Source: CAYOSU01 sp964406735 | Lineage (GTDB): Bacteria > Bacillota > Clostridia > Christensenellales > CAMQZB01 | Assembly (NCBI GenBank): GCA_964406735.1 | Contig: CAYOSU010000003.1 | Coordinates: forward strand, 1-64,000 | Reading direction: 5' to 3' | Length of the DNA stretch: 64,000 nt | Shown: positions 24,483 through 34,283 of the stretch, piece after piece | How the letters are laid out: the number at the start of each line of letters is the position of its first letter | Position numbering within the stretch: position 1 is the stretch's first letter | Notes under the pieces: model-generated | What the model was told of the DNA's origin: nothing | What the model saw: only the letters and a program-made list of their open reading frames with translations | Databases searched by the model: none | Made by a program: the position numbers and the translations under genes

Positions 24483-26018
24483 ATGCTTTCAAGAATATCG
24501 AGTATGGGACTTAGCGGACTTAACGGCTTTAAGGTCGACGTTGAAGTTGATACTTCAAACGGACTTTCGGCGTTTGAGATCGTTGGTCTTGCTGATACGG
24601 CGATAAAGGAATCAAAAGAGCGTGTTCGCTCTGCTATTCAAAATAGCGGAAAGCTTTTCCCGTTTTACAAGATAACCGTAAACTTAGCTCCTGCAGGAAA
24701 GAAAAAAGAAGGCTCTTTTTACGACCTTCCGATAGCGATAGGAATATTGATATGCGCAAATCAGATTAAGACAGCTGCGTATAAAGACTACGTTTTCTTT
24801 GGAGAGTTGTCTCTAAACGGCGAAATACGCGGAATTAACGGCGTTTTACCGCTAATAATCTCTGCGGTTAACTTAGGGTATAAAAAGTTTATTATTCCTG
24901 CAAAAAACGCCCGTGAGGCAAGCTTTATCGAGGGAATAGATGTCTATCCCGTATCGACGCTCAATGAAGCGATAGACTTTTTGAACGGCGAAAAAGATAT
25001 TGAGCCTATAACGACGAAAAATTACACCGATATACTGTCAAATAAAACTTTTGACTGCGATTTCAAGTACATAAAGGGTCAAAAGACCGCAAAGCGTGCT
25101 ATCGAGATAGCAGCGGCAGGCGGACACAACATTTTGATGATAGGACCTCCGGGAATGGGAAAAACGATGCTTGCAAGAGCTATTCCGTCAATACTTCCCG
25201 AGCTTTCGTTTGAAGAAGCGTTGGAGGTGACGAAGATTCAAAGCGTAGCAGGAATGCTCGACGATTCCGTAGGAATAGTTACCGAAAGACCGTTCAGGTC
25301 TCCGCACCATACTGCAACGATGATCGCACTTTGCGGCGGTGGCATCCATTCAAGACCTGGCGAAGTTTCGCTTGCCGATAGAGGCGTTCTGTTCTTGGAC
25401 GAGCTTCCAGAGTATTCCAGACAAGCACTTGAATCTTTGCGCCAGCCGTTAGAGGACAGAAAGATAGTCGTATCGAGGGCGCAACAGTCTATTGAGTACC
25501 CGTGTAACTTTATGCTCGTTGCGAGTATGAACCCCTGTCCGTGCGGAAACTACGGATCAGCAACGAGAGAATGCCATTGCACGAGAAGTCAGATACACAA
25601 ATACGTTTCAAAGCTTTCAGGGCCGCTTCTTGATAGAATTGATATACAGGTAGAGGTAGACTCCATTCCTTACGACGATATTTCGAGCACCGACCTTTCC
25701 GAACCGTCTTGCGACGTAAAGAAGAGAGTAGATGCGGCAAGAGCTGTTCAAAAAGACCGTTTTAACGGCTATAAAGCCACTTCTAACGCTGAAATGTCTG
25801 AAAAAGAGCTTACGGAGCTGTGCCCGATATCGTCTGAATGCGACGATATTTTGAGGGTGGCGTTCGACGATCTCAATATGTCGGCAAGAGGCAGAAGCAG
25901 AATAATCAAGGTTGCGAGAACGATTGCTGACATCGAGGGCAAAACGGACATCGAGCCGTCGCATATAGCCGAAGCAATACAGTATAGAACGCTTGACAGA
26001 AAGTATTGGGAGAGATAA
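24483..26018 (+). CDS. comM: ComM / YifB family AAA+ ATPase (Mg-chelatase-like)
   Basis: 511 aa. In Vibrio this family is a hexameric helicase that drives branch migration during natural transformation. N-terminal Lon-like domain (about 1-165), Walker A GPPGMGKTMLARAI (about 221), Walker B region GVLFLDELPEY, sensor MNPCPCGNYG with four cysteines (CPCG, CHC) and a C-terminal chelatase-type lid. It starts after AAAGGAGGAATCTT and is followed by dprA with a TAATG overlap. Confidence 0.94.
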   Translation: MLSRISSMGLSGLNGFKVDVEVDTSNGLSAFEIVGLADTAIKESKERVRSAIQNSGKLFPFYKITVNLAPAGKKKEGSFYDLPIAIGILICANQIKTAAYKDYVFFGELSLNGEIRGINGVLPLIISAVNLGYKKFIIPAKNAREASFIEGIDVYPVSTLNEAIDFLNGEKDIEPITTKNYTDILSNKTFDCDFKYIKGQKTAKRAIEIAAAGGHNILMIGPPGMGKTMLARAIPSILPELSFEEALEVTKIQSVAGMLDDSVGIVTERPFRSPHHTATMIALCGGGIHSRPGEVSLADRGVLFLDELPEYSRQALESLRQPLEDRKIVVSRAQQSIEYPCNFMLVASMNPCPCGNYGSATRECHCTRSQIHKYVSKLSGPLLDRIDIQVEVDSIPYDDISSTDLSEPSCDVKKRVDAARAVQKDRFNGYKATSNAEMSEKELTELCPISSECDDILRVAFDDLNMSARGRSRIIKVARTIADIEGKTDIEPSHIAEAIQYRTLDRKYWER

Positions 26019-27127
26019 TGAAGCTAAGTAGAACGGAATTTGCATATTACGTCTTAGACCGCATTGACGGAATAAACACGGACGCAAAGCGTACTGTGGC
26101 GTCTTTGTTTGACGACGTAGCGATGCTAATATCTGATTTTTCAAGCTTTGAAGATGATATTAAGGCGATAATAAAAGGTAAACCCTTTGATTCCTTAAAA
26201 GCACTCGTTTCAAACAGAGATAAATTAAAGTCAAAATACGAAGAGTTTTTGAAGTTTGACTGCGCATTTACCGCAATAGGCTTAGAAAACTATCCGAAAA
26301 AGCTCGAAGATCTTTCAAATCCGCCCTTTGCGATCTATTATAGAGGAAATCTGAGGCTTATCGATACTGAACTTATACTTTTCACAGGCACTCGTACGTG
26401 TTCAAGATACGGCGTTGACGTAACGAAAAGCTTTTCAAAAAGCTTCATAGAAAACGAGCTTACCGTTCTTTCGGGTATATCCGACGGAATAGACACTGCG
26501 GCAGTAGAGAGTGTATTGGAAAACGGCGGAAAGGCGGTTGTCGTGTGCGCAGGCGGCATAGATAACGTCGCTCCTGCAATAAATTTCGACTTAAAATCTG
26601 ATGTTGAGAAAAGCGGCTTGGTATTGTCGGAATTTGCGCCTAACACCTCTCCTCAAAGGTTTCATTATCTTTTGAGAAACAGGATATTAGCGGCGCTTTG
26701 CGATGTTGCGATATTGGTAGAAGCCGACGAAAACAGCAAGTCGTTGGGCGTTATCAACTACGCCTCCGATATGGGCAAAGAGATATTCGCAATACCGGGG
26801 AATCTGACGTCAAAAACGTCAGTCGCTCCGAATACGCTTATTGCGAACGAAACGGCGAGAGCGCTCGTCGAGCCAAAGCAGGTAGTAGAGATATTCAGGG
26901 ATGAATGTTACTTTACGCCGAAGAAAATAAAGGTAATTTCTCCGTCTGAGAACAAAATTATTGAGGTTTTTGACAAAAAAACCTTGCATATTGACGAGAT
27001 TTGCGATAAATTAAATACTAACACCTCGGAAATAATAACCGATCTTATCATCTTAGAAAGCAAAAAGGTTCTGAGACGGCTTGCTGGTAATTATTACGAG
27101 CTTATATCAGAAGAAGGTATTTTATGA
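26018..27127 (+). CDS. dprA: DNA-processing protein DprA (divergent)
   Basis: 369 aa from ATG 26018 (SD GGGAGA); an upstream TTG at 26006 is less likely. DprA loads RecA on incoming single-stranded DNA. Rossmann-fold hallmarks are altered but present: FTGTRTCSRYG, LSGISDGIDTAAVE (usual SGxAxGID), RNRILAALCD and IPGN. The usual GSL-TA loop reads SKSLGVINYA, so the protein is divergent. A C-terminal winged-helix-like domain (about 310-365) is present. It is coupled to comM and topA (4-nt overlap). Confidence 0.88.
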   Translation: MKLSRTEFAYYVLDRIDGINTDAKRTVASLFDDVAMLISDFSSFEDDIKAIIKGKPFDSLKALVSNRDKLKSKYEEFLKFDCAFTAIGLENYPKKLEDLSNPPFAIYYRGNLRLIDTELILFTGTRTCSRYGVDVTKSFSKSFIENELTVLSGISDGIDTAAVESVLENGGKAVVVCAGGIDNVAPAINFDLKSDVEKSGLVLSEFAPNTSPQRFHYLLRNRILAALCDVAILVEADENSKSLGVINYASDMGKEIFAIPGNLTSKTSVAPNTLIANETARALVEPKQVVEIFRDECYFTPKKIKVISPSENKIIEVFDKKTLHIDEICDKLNTNTSEIITDLIILESKKVLRRLAGNYYELISEEGIL

Positions 27128-29430
27128 AATTAATTATAGTCGAGTCGCCAAACAAGGCGTCAACAATAGAACGATGGCTCGGAAAAGAGTATAAGGTGCT
27201 TGCGAGCGGAGGACACGTCAGAGACCTGCCTGAAAGCTCCTTTGGTATCGATTTTGAAAAGGACTTTGCACCAAAATATGTCATCGCCCCCAAAAAGAGA
27301 GAGACAATATCGAGACTCAAAGACGCAAAAGCAAAAGCCGAGTATGTCTATCTCGCAACCGACCCCGACCGCGAGGGAGAGGCAATAAGCTGGCACTTGG
27401 CGAAGGTGCTTGGCATAAACGAGAAAGAGAACAATAGGATAGAGTTCAACGAGATAACCGAAAAGGCTATCAAAGAGGCAATAAAGACCCCAAGACATAT
27501 AGATCTCAATTTAGTAGATGCTCAACAGGCAAGAAGAGTTCTCGACAGAATAGTCGGTTACACGCTTTCACCGATAATCTGCAAGCGCATACAGCCAAAG
27601 CTTTCCGCAGGAAGAGTTCAAAGCGTAGCGTTGAAGCTTGTCGTTGATAAAGAGCGTGAGATTCAAGCGTTCGTTCCAAAGGAATACTGGAATATATGCG
27701 CAAAACTGTTTGCAAATGCGAATAATAAGCTCATTTTCAAGGCTTCGCTATACGGAAAGAACGGTAAAAAGTACGTTCCTGCCAATAAAGAAGAAGCGGA
27801 CGAAGTAATACGAGCTACGTCCCACGCTCCGTTTACTGTAAAAGATCTTAAAAAAGCCGTTACTAAAACGCACGCACCTGCACCTTTTACGACGAGTACG
27901 ATGCAGCAGGATGCAGCTAATAAGCTAAATCTTTCCTCGTCCGTTACGATGAAGCTTGCGCAAAATCTTTATGAAGGTATCAATCTTCCGGGCGAAGGAC
28001 ATGTTGCGCTCATTACTTATATCAGAACTGACTCTGTCAGAGTATCTCAAGAAGCTGTTGCAATGGCAAAGAGCTATATCGAGCATACTTACGGCGAGGA
28101 ATACTATCCCGATAAGCCAAACGTTTACAAGACCAAAAAGTCTGCTCAGGATGCGCACGAGGCAATAAGACCTATTTCGCTTGCGAGAACGCCTCAGTCA
28201 CTTGAGGGTAAGCTCGACAGAAATCAGCTCAGACTTTATAAGTTGATATACGAACGCTTCGTTGCCTCTCAGATGGCAGAAGCAAAGCACAATTCCGTTA
28301 ACGTAGAGATCGCTTCCGACGCATACACATTCAAAGCGAACGGAAAGACATTGCTTTTCAAAGGCTTTTTAGCGGCTTATTCCTCATATAAAGAGGAGGA
28401 AAGCGACGACGAAGGTACAAACGCAAAGATACCCGAGATGTCGATAGGCGAAACGCTCAACCTAAAAGAGCTTACGTCCGAGCAAAAATTCACGAAACCG
28501 CCGCTAAGATATACCGACGCTACTCTTATCAAAGCGCTTGAAGAGGACGGTATCGGACGTCCGAGCACTTATGCAACGATATTAACTGTTCTTTTGAAGC
28601 GTGAGTATACTCATAAGGACGGTAAATTTATAGTACCTACCGACGTTGCGTTTAACGTGACGGACTATTTGACTGAATATTTTGCGCCCATAATGAAAGA
28701 GAGCTTCACCGCAAACGTCGAAAAACAGCTCGACGAAATTGAAGAGGGCGGAATAAAGTGGCAGGAGATAGTAAGAGACTTTTACGATCCGTTCTCCGAG
28801 ATGGTCAGAAAGAGTAAATCTTCCTTCTGCGAGCTTTCAGATGAAAAGTGTCCTAAGTGCGGTGCATACCTATATAAAAAGATCGGCAAATACGGTGCGT
28901 ATTACGAGTGTGCAGAAGAGGGCTGTGGCTATAAGCGTAGCGTAACAGACGTATTAACGGATAAAAAGTGCGACAAGTGCGGAAGCCCGATGCTACTGAA
29001 AAGCGGTAAATTCGGCAAGTACTACGCTTGTTCCAACTATCCTGCGTGCAGTAACACCATGCCGTTTGAGGACGACGTAACCGATGAAGTCTGCGAAAAG
29101 TGCGGCAGTCCTATGATAATCAAAAACGGAAAGTTCGGAAAGTTCCTGGCTTGCTCTAATTATCCCACTTGCGAGAACACAAAGCCCGTAGAAAAACCGG
29201 TTGCAAAATGCCCCAAGTGCGGCAAGGACGTATACCTTAAAAAGTCGAAAAAGGGAAATACCTTCTACGGTTGCTCGGGATACCCCGAATGCGACTTCGT
29301 AAGCTGGGATCTGCCGCTTGAAAAGAAGTGCCCCAAATGCGGAGAGTATTTAGTTGAAAAGACCGACAGATCGGGCAAAAAATCGATTAAATGCTCCAAT
29401 AAGGATTGTAACTACAGTGAGAAAGATTAA
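27124..29430 (+). CDS. topA: DNA topoisomerase I
   Basis: 768 aa. A type IA enzyme that relaxes negative supercoils. TOPRIM domain (IVESPNKASTIERWLG; TDPDREGEAISWHLA), catalytic tyrosine in ITYIRTDSVR (Y299), and a C-terminal tail of five successive four-cysteine zinc ribbons (about 575-768: CPKC, CDKC, CEKC, CPKC and CPKC units). Typical Firmicutes enzymes carry three or so. The gene overlaps dprA by 4 nt and trmFO by 14 nt. Confidence 0.97.
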   Translation: MKLIIVESPNKASTIERWLGKEYKVLASGGHVRDLPESSFGIDFEKDFAPKYVIAPKKRETISRLKDAKAKAEYVYLATDPDREGEAISWHLAKVLGINEKENNRIEFNEITEKAIKEAIKTPRHIDLNLVDAQQARRVLDRIVGYTLSPIICKRIQPKLSAGRVQSVALKLVVDKEREIQAFVPKEYWNICAKLFANANNKLIFKASLYGKNGKKYVPANKEEADEVIRATSHAPFTVKDLKKAVTKTHAPAPFTTSTMQQDAANKLNLSSSVTMKLAQNLYEGINLPGEGHVALITYIRTDSVRVSQEAVAMAKSYIEHTYGEEYYPDKPNVYKTKKSAQDAHEAIRPISLARTPQSLEGKLDRNQLRLYKLIYERFVASQMAEAKHNSVNVEIASDAYTFKANGKTLLFKGFLAAYSSYKEEESDDEGTNAKIPEMSIGETLNLKELTSEQKFTKPPLRYTDATLIKALEEDGIGRPSTYATILTVLLKREYTHKDGKFIVPTDVAFNVTDYLTEYFAPIMKESFTANVEKQLDEIEEGGIKWQEIVRDFYDPFSEMVRKSKSSFCELSDEKCPKCGAYLYKKIGKYGAYYECAEEGCGYKRSVTDVLTDKKCDKCGSPMLLKSGKFGKYYACSNYPACSNTMPFEDDVTDEVCEKCGSPMIIKNGKFGKFLACSNYPTCENTKPVEKPVAKCPKCGKDVYLKKSKKGNTFYGCSGYPECDFVSWDLPLEKKCPKCGEYLVEKTDRSGKKSIKCSNKDCNYSEKD

Positions 29431-30712
29431 CGTAATAGGAGCAGGCTTAGCAGGAAGCGAATGCGCTTTATATCTTGCGAACCACGGCTACACGGTCGAT
29501 CTTTACGAGATGAAGCCGATAAAAAGGTCTCCTGCACATAAGCTTGACGGTATGTGCGAGCTCGTCTGCTCAAATTCATTAAAATCAAACCTATTGACCA
29601 ACGCTTGCGGTCTTTTGAAAGAGGAAATGAGATTGTTAGGCTCTTCCGTGATAAAAGCTGCCGACGAGACGAGAGTACCTGCAGGCAATGCGCTTGCCGT
29701 AGATAGAGAGCTGTTTTCTGAAAAAGTAACCGCTTTGATAAACGGCAACGCCAATATCAACGTTATTTACGGCGAGGTAGATGATATTCCGTCGGGTACT
29801 ACGGTAATTGCTACAGGTCCTTTGACAAGTGAAGCGTTGACTGCGAAAATAACGGCGTTAACGGGCGGATTGCTCCACTTTTACGATGCCGCCGCCCCGA
29901 TAGTAACGTTTGAGTCTATCGACCTAAACAGGGCGTTTTTCGGCGATAGGTACGGCAAAGGGGATAATGATTATCTCAACTGCTCGATGAATAAAGAAGA
30001 GTACTTGGCATTTTACGACGCTCTCGTGAACGCAGAAAGCGTAACGCTTAAGGAGTTTGAGAAAGGCGACCTCTTCGAGGGGTGTATGCCGATAGAGCTC
30101 ATGGCAAAGCGTGGTGTTGATACTATGCGTTTCGGTCCGTTAAAGCCTGTCGGCTTTGAAAAACAAACTGAAAAGCCTTACGCCATATTGCAGCTTCGTG
30201 CAGAGAATGCAGAAAAAGCTCTGTTTAATTTAGTGGGTTTTCAGACCAATCTGACGTTCCCCGAACAAAAGAGAGTATTCTCGATGATACCTGCTCTTAA
30301 AAACGCAGAATTCATGCGCTACGGAGTCATGCATAGGAATACCTTTATCGATTCCCCGAAAGTGCTCGATTTAGGTTGCCAATTAAAGTCCAATAATGAT
30401 ATATTTTTTGCAGGACAGATAACGGGCGTAGAGGGCTACGTTGAATCTGCGATGTCGGGTATGTATGCCGCCATGCAGATAATTAGTCTTGACAAGACTT
30501 CTGATTATCTCAAGCTTTCCGATAAGATGGTATTCGGGGCGTTAGTCAAGTACATATCGACTGAAAACGCCGATTTCCAGCCGATGAACGCCAATTTTGG
30601 GATAGTAAATTACGATAATGCACGCTACAAAAAGCTCAAAAAGCTTGATAAATACGCAGAGATCTCAAAAGAGTCTTTGGAAGAAACCAAAAAATTACTA
30701 AGGAGCTTATGA
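29417..30712 (+). CDS. trmFO: tRNA (uracil54-C5)-methyltransferase TrmFO
   Basis: 431 aa from GTG 29417 (MRKINVIGAG); a longer reading into topA is rejected. A folate- and FAD-dependent enzyme that makes T54 in tRNA. FAD-binding GAGLAGSE (8-15), the cysteine in LVCSNSLKS (C51) and EGCMPIELMA, which match the two functional cysteines of the family, are present. The topA-trmFO-hslVU order is as in Bacillus, except that the recombinase gene codV (xerC) between trmFO and hslV is missing. Confidence 0.96.
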   Translation: MRKINVIGAGLAGSECALYLANHGYTVDLYEMKPIKRSPAHKLDGMCELVCSNSLKSNLLTNACGLLKEEMRLLGSSVIKAADETRVPAGNALAVDRELFSEKVTALINGNANINVIYGEVDDIPSGTTVIATGPLTSEALTAKITALTGGLLHFYDAAAPIVTFESIDLNRAFFGDRYGKGDNDYLNCSMNKEEYLAFYDALVNAESVTLKEFEKGDLFEGCMPIELMAKRGVDTMRFGPLKPVGFEKQTEKPYAILQLRAENAEKALFNLVGFQTNLTFPEQKRVFSMIPALKNAEFMRYGVMHRNTFIDSPKVLDLGCQLKSNNDIFFAGQITGVEGYVESAMSGMYAAMQIISLDKTSDYLKLSDKMVFGALVKYISTENADFQPMNANFGIVNYDNARYKKLKKLDKYAEISKESLEETKKLLRSL

Positions 30713-30715
30713 CGT

Positions 30716-31267
30716 ATGTCTTATGAACTTATGGGCACGACGATATGTGCCGTAAAAAGAAACGGAATAACCGCTATTGCAGGGGACGGTCAGGTAACGA
30801 TGTCTCAGTCCGTCGTTATGAAGGGCAATGCAAAAAAGGTCAAGAGAATATATAACGGAAACGTAGTAATCGGCTTTGCAGGCTCCGTTGCCGACGCATT
30901 CTATCTTTCAGAGCTTTTCGAGGAGATGCTCCAGAAGTATTCAGGAAATCTTATGAGGAGCTCGGTCGAGCTTGCTCATATGTGGAGAACGGACAAGACC
31001 TTAAGAAAGCTCGAAGCAATGATGATTGTTGCCGACAAAGACACACTTTTGGTAGTATCTGGACAAGGTGACGTTATCGACCCTGAAAATGGCGTTTGCG
31101 CAATAGGAAGCGGCGGAAATTACGCATTGGCAGCCGCAAAAGCGCTTTACGACGAGACTGATATGTCAGCCGTAGATATTGCGAAAAAGGCGTTGCAGAT
31201 TGCAGGCGATATATGCATCTTCACTAACAATAACATAGTATGCGAGACCGTAGGAGATAAAGAATGA
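30716..31267 (+). CDS. hslV: ATP-dependent protease subunit HslV (ClpQ)
   Basis: 183 aa. The proteasome-like peptidase of HslUV. A short propeptide (MSYELMG) precedes the nucleophilic Thr of TTICAVKRNG; GDGQVTM, GFAGSVADAF and AIGSGGNYALAAAKAL are family motifs. It overlaps hslU by 4 nt. The start at 30716 is chosen because it gives the short propeptide typical of Thermotoga-like HslV proteins. Confidence 0.96.
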   Translation: MSYELMGTTICAVKRNGITAIAGDGQVTMSQSVVMKGNAKKVKRIYNGNVVIGFAGSVADAFYLSELFEEMLQKYSGNLMRSSVELAHMWRTDKTLRKLEAMMIVADKDTLLVVSGQGDVIDPENGVCAIGSGGNYALAAAKALYDETDMSAVDIAKKALQIAGDICIFTNNNIVCETVGDKE

Positions 31268-32580
31268 ATTATACACCGAGAGAGATAGTATCAGAGCTTG
31301 ACAAGCACATCGTAGGACAAGACGATGCTAAGCGCGCCGTTGCGATAGCTCTTCGTAACAGATACAGAAGAAGCAAGCTTGACGAGTCGTTAAAGGATGA
31401 GATAACGCCAAAGAATATCATCATGAAAGGTCCGACGGGAGTCGGAAAAACTGAGATCGCTCGCCGCCTTGCAAAGCTTGTTAAAGCTCCGTTCGTTAAA
31501 GTCGAAGCGACAAAGTATACGGAAGTCGGCTATGTCGGTCGTGACGTTGAGTCTATGATAAAGGACCTCGTTGACGTTTCGATAAGAATGGTCAAGGATG
31601 AAAAGTTTAAGGACGTTGAGGTAAAGGCTAAAGAGACTGCCGAGAAAAAGATATCGACTGCGATTGCTAAATCAAAGATCAAAAACAATCCCGACGTCAA
31701 TATCGATGAGCTTACAGGTAGCGTTTTGCAGGATATCAGAGACGGCAAGTACGATAATCTTATGATCGAGATAGACGTTGCTGAAACTCAAAAGCCTTTA
31801 GAGATAATGTCAGGTATGGGTGAGGGAATGACAGTAGATATGGGAAATATCCTCGGTAATATGTTCGGAAAGAACAAGAAGAGGAAAAAAGTTTCCGTAA
31901 AAGACGCGCTCAAAGTGATAATTGCCGAGGAATCCGAAAAGCTCATTGATATGGATGCCGTAAACGCAGAGGGTATTAGACGTGCAGAGAACGACGGAAT
32001 AATTTTTATCGACGAAATAGATAAAATTTGCGGCGGAGGCGGCGGGAATGGCCCTAACGTTAGCAGAGACGGCGTTCAGAGGGATATTCTTCCTCTTGTC
32101 GAGGGAAGCACGGTAATCACCAAATTCGGACCTTGCAAGACGGACTACATTCTCTTTATTGCGGCAGGTGCTTTCCATGTTTCTAAGTTTGACGACTTGA
32201 TCCCCGAGCTTCAAGGCAGATTCCCGATACAAGTAGAGCTTAAGAGCCTTACAAAGGACGACTACTTGAAGATACTCTCTCAACCCGAAAATTCCGTTCT
32301 GTTCCAGTATAAGAACTTGCTTGCAGTCGATAACGTCAACCTTATCGTCAAAGACGATGCGCTTGACGAGATAGCAACTATCGCATACGAAGCAAATTCA
32401 ACTAGCGAGGACATCGGTGCGAGAAGACTTCATACCATAATGGAGAACGTCTTAGATGAAGTAAGCTTTGATGCGGACAACAACTCCGAGATGACGGACG
32501 TAGTAATTGACAGAGAGTACGTAAGAACTCACGTTAAAGACGTATCTTTGACGCAAGACCTTACTAAATATATAATTTAA
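31264..32580 (+). CDS. hslU: ATP-dependent protease ATPase subunit HslU (ClpY)
   Basis: 438 aa. The AAA+ unfoldase partner of HslV. Walker A GPTGVGKTE (56-64), the pore loop TEVGYVGRDVES, an I domain (about 110-230), Walker B IIFIDEIDKI, and the C-terminal tail (LTKYII) that docks into HslV. codY, which follows in Bacillus, is absent; hisS follows 9 nt later after AAGGAGC. Confidence 0.97.
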   Translation: MNYTPREIVSELDKHIVGQDDAKRAVAIALRNRYRRSKLDESLKDEITPKNIIMKGPTGVGKTEIARRLAKLVKAPFVKVEATKYTEVGYVGRDVESMIKDLVDVSIRMVKDEKFKDVEVKAKETAEKKISTAIAKSKIKNNPDVNIDELTGSVLQDIRDGKYDNLMIEIDVAETQKPLEIMSGMGEGMTVDMGNILGNMFGKNKKRKKVSVKDALKVIIAEESEKLIDMDAVNAEGIRRAENDGIIFIDEIDKICGGGGGNGPNVSRDGVQRDILPLVEGSTVITKFGPCKTDYILFIAAGAFHVSKFDDLIPELQGRFPIQVELKSLTKDDYLKILSQPENSVLFQYKNLLAVDNVNLIVKDDALDEIATIAYEANSTSEDIGARRLHTIMENVLDEVSFDADNNSEMTDVVIDREYVRTHVKDVSLTQDLTKYII

Positions 32581-32589
32581 GGAGCGATC

Positions 32590-33867
32590 ATGATAAATAT
32601 TCCTAAAGGAACAAAAGACGTTTTGCCTCAAGAATCGTATAAGTGGCACTATATAGAGGGAAAAGTAAGGGAAATAGCTAAGGAATTTAATCTTAAAGAG
32701 ATAAGAACGCCTACCTTTGAACATACCGAGCTCTTTTTGAGAGGCGTTGGAGAAACCACCGACGTAGTCAACAAAGAGATGTACACTTTTTTGGACAAGG
32801 GCGAGCGTTCTATTACCTTAAAACCTGAAGGCACTGCAGGCGTTGTCAGAGCCTACCTCGAAAACGGTCTTGCTTCTCTTGCAATGCCGTTGAAAATGTA
32901 TTACATTACGCCGGTATTTAGATACGAAAAGCCGCAGGCAGGAAGACTTCGTGAGCATCACCAGTTCGGAATAGAGGTATACGGTAGTGAGTCTGCCGTT
33001 ACGGATGCAGAAGTAATTTTAATAGCGTCATTGCTTTTTGAAAAGCTCAACATCAAAAATTTGACTCTCAATATCAACTCTATCGGATGTCCTACCTGCA
33101 GGGCAGAATATAACAAAGCGCTCAAAGAGTATTATAGACCTCATCTTGACGATATGTGCGAGACCTGCAGAGAGAGATTTGATAAGAACCCTTTGAGAAT
33201 ACTCGATTGCAAAGAAGAAAAATGCAAGGAGATCAACAAAAACGCTCCTGCGATAACCGATTACCTTTGCGACGACTGTAAGACGCATTTTGAAAGCTTA
33301 AAAGAGTACTTAACGGCAATGAATATACCTTTCGTAGTCAATTCAAGGATAGTAAGAGGTCTTGACTATTATACAAGGACGGTATTCGAATTCGTATCAA
33401 ACAACATAGGTTCACAAGGCACGGTTTGCGGCGGCGGAAGATACGACGGCTTGGTCGAACAGCTCGGCGGTAAGCATACGCCTTGTGCAGGCTTCGGTAT
33501 GGGCATTGAGAGATTGTTGCTTTTAATGGACTCCGTTGGAATAGATATTCCTGAAAACGACGGAATTTCCGTATACTTCGCAACTTTTGGCGAAAATGCA
33601 CTCAAAAAAGCATTGCTTTATACCTCGCTCTTGCGAAAAGCAGGTGTTTCTGCCGACTTTGATCACTTGAATAAGTCTTTTAAGGCTCAGTTCAAGTACG
33701 CAAACAAGATAAACGCAAAATACGTAGTATCTATCGGCGATGACGAGATAAACAGCGGCGTTTTAAAAGTTAAGAATATGCAAAACGGCGAAGAGACCAC
33801 TTGTGATATTGCCGAGTTTGAAGAGTCTATTAAAAAGGCCGAAACGGCATCGATTATTTTCGCATAA
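32590..33867 (+). CDS. hisS: Histidyl-tRNA synthetase
   Basis: 425 aa. A class II synthetase: IPKGTKDVLP at the start, motif 2 YYITPVFRYEKPQAGRLREHHQFGIE, the histidine-specific loops RGLDYYTRTVFE and CGGGRYDGL, motif 3 GFGMGIERLLL, and an anticodon-binding domain (about 330-425). A cysteine-rich insertion (CPTC, CETC, CKEEKC, CDDC, about 165-235) may bind zinc. The stop overlaps the rseC start by 1 nt (TAATG). Confidence 0.96.
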   Translation: MINIPKGTKDVLPQESYKWHYIEGKVREIAKEFNLKEIRTPTFEHTELFLRGVGETTDVVNKEMYTFLDKGERSITLKPEGTAGVVRAYLENGLASLAMPLKMYYITPVFRYEKPQAGRLREHHQFGIEVYGSESAVTDAEVILIASLLFEKLNIKNLTLNINSIGCPTCRAEYNKALKEYYRPHLDDMCETCRERFDKNPLRILDCKEEKCKEINKNAPAITDYLCDDCKTHFESLKEYLTAMNIPFVVNSRIVRGLDYYTRTVFEFVSNNIGSQGTVCGGGRYDGLVEQLGGKHTPCAGFGMGIERLLLLMDSVGIDIPENDGISVYFATFGENALKKALLYTSLLRKAGVSADFDHLNKSFKAQFKYANKINAKYVVSIGDDEINSGVLKVKNMQNGEETTCDIAEFEESIKKAETASIIFA

Positions 33868-34283
33868 TGCGTGAAACAGGTGTTGTTGCAAGCGTTTCAG
33901 GACGCTATGCAAAGGTCCAAATGGAAAGAAAGCAGGGGTGTAAAGACTGTAATCTTTGCGGCTTCGGTAAAAATGAGAAGACCGTTATGCTGAACGTTAT
34001 CAACGATAGCAACGCTAAAGTTGGTGATATTGCAGAAGTTGAGTTTTCTACCGTTGAAGTTACTAAGGCGATAAGCGTTATATATATCGTTCCCGTTATT
34101 TTAGCGGGGCTTGGTATACTTATCACCTCACTGCTTCACATGAGCGAAGCCGTGCAGCTTAGTGTTGCGTTTTGTATGCTCTCTCTTTCCGTTTTGTTCA
34201 TATATTTATTTGAAAGATCCTTCAAAAAGAGGGAATCTCTGCCAAGAATAGTAAACGTCGTCAAGGAGAAAGAAAGTGATTGA
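33867..34283 (+). CDS. rseC: RseC/MucC-family membrane protein
   Basis: 138 aa. RseC-type proteins influence sigma-E signalling and reduction of SoxR in proteobacteria; in Clostridia the role is unclear. A small N-terminal domain carries three cysteines GCKDCNLCGFG (C25, C28, C31), followed by two TM helices (about 70-90 and 95-115) and a basic tail. It overlaps the thioredoxin-like gene by 8 nt, and the two probably act together on thiol or metal chemistry (inference). Confidence 0.85.
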   Translation: MRETGVVASVSGRYAKVQMERKQGCKDCNLCGFGKNEKTVMLNVINDSNAKVGDIAEVEFSTVEVTKAISVIYIVPVILAGLGILITSLLHMSEAVQLSVAFCMLSLSVLFIYLFERSFKKRESLPRIVNVVKEKESD

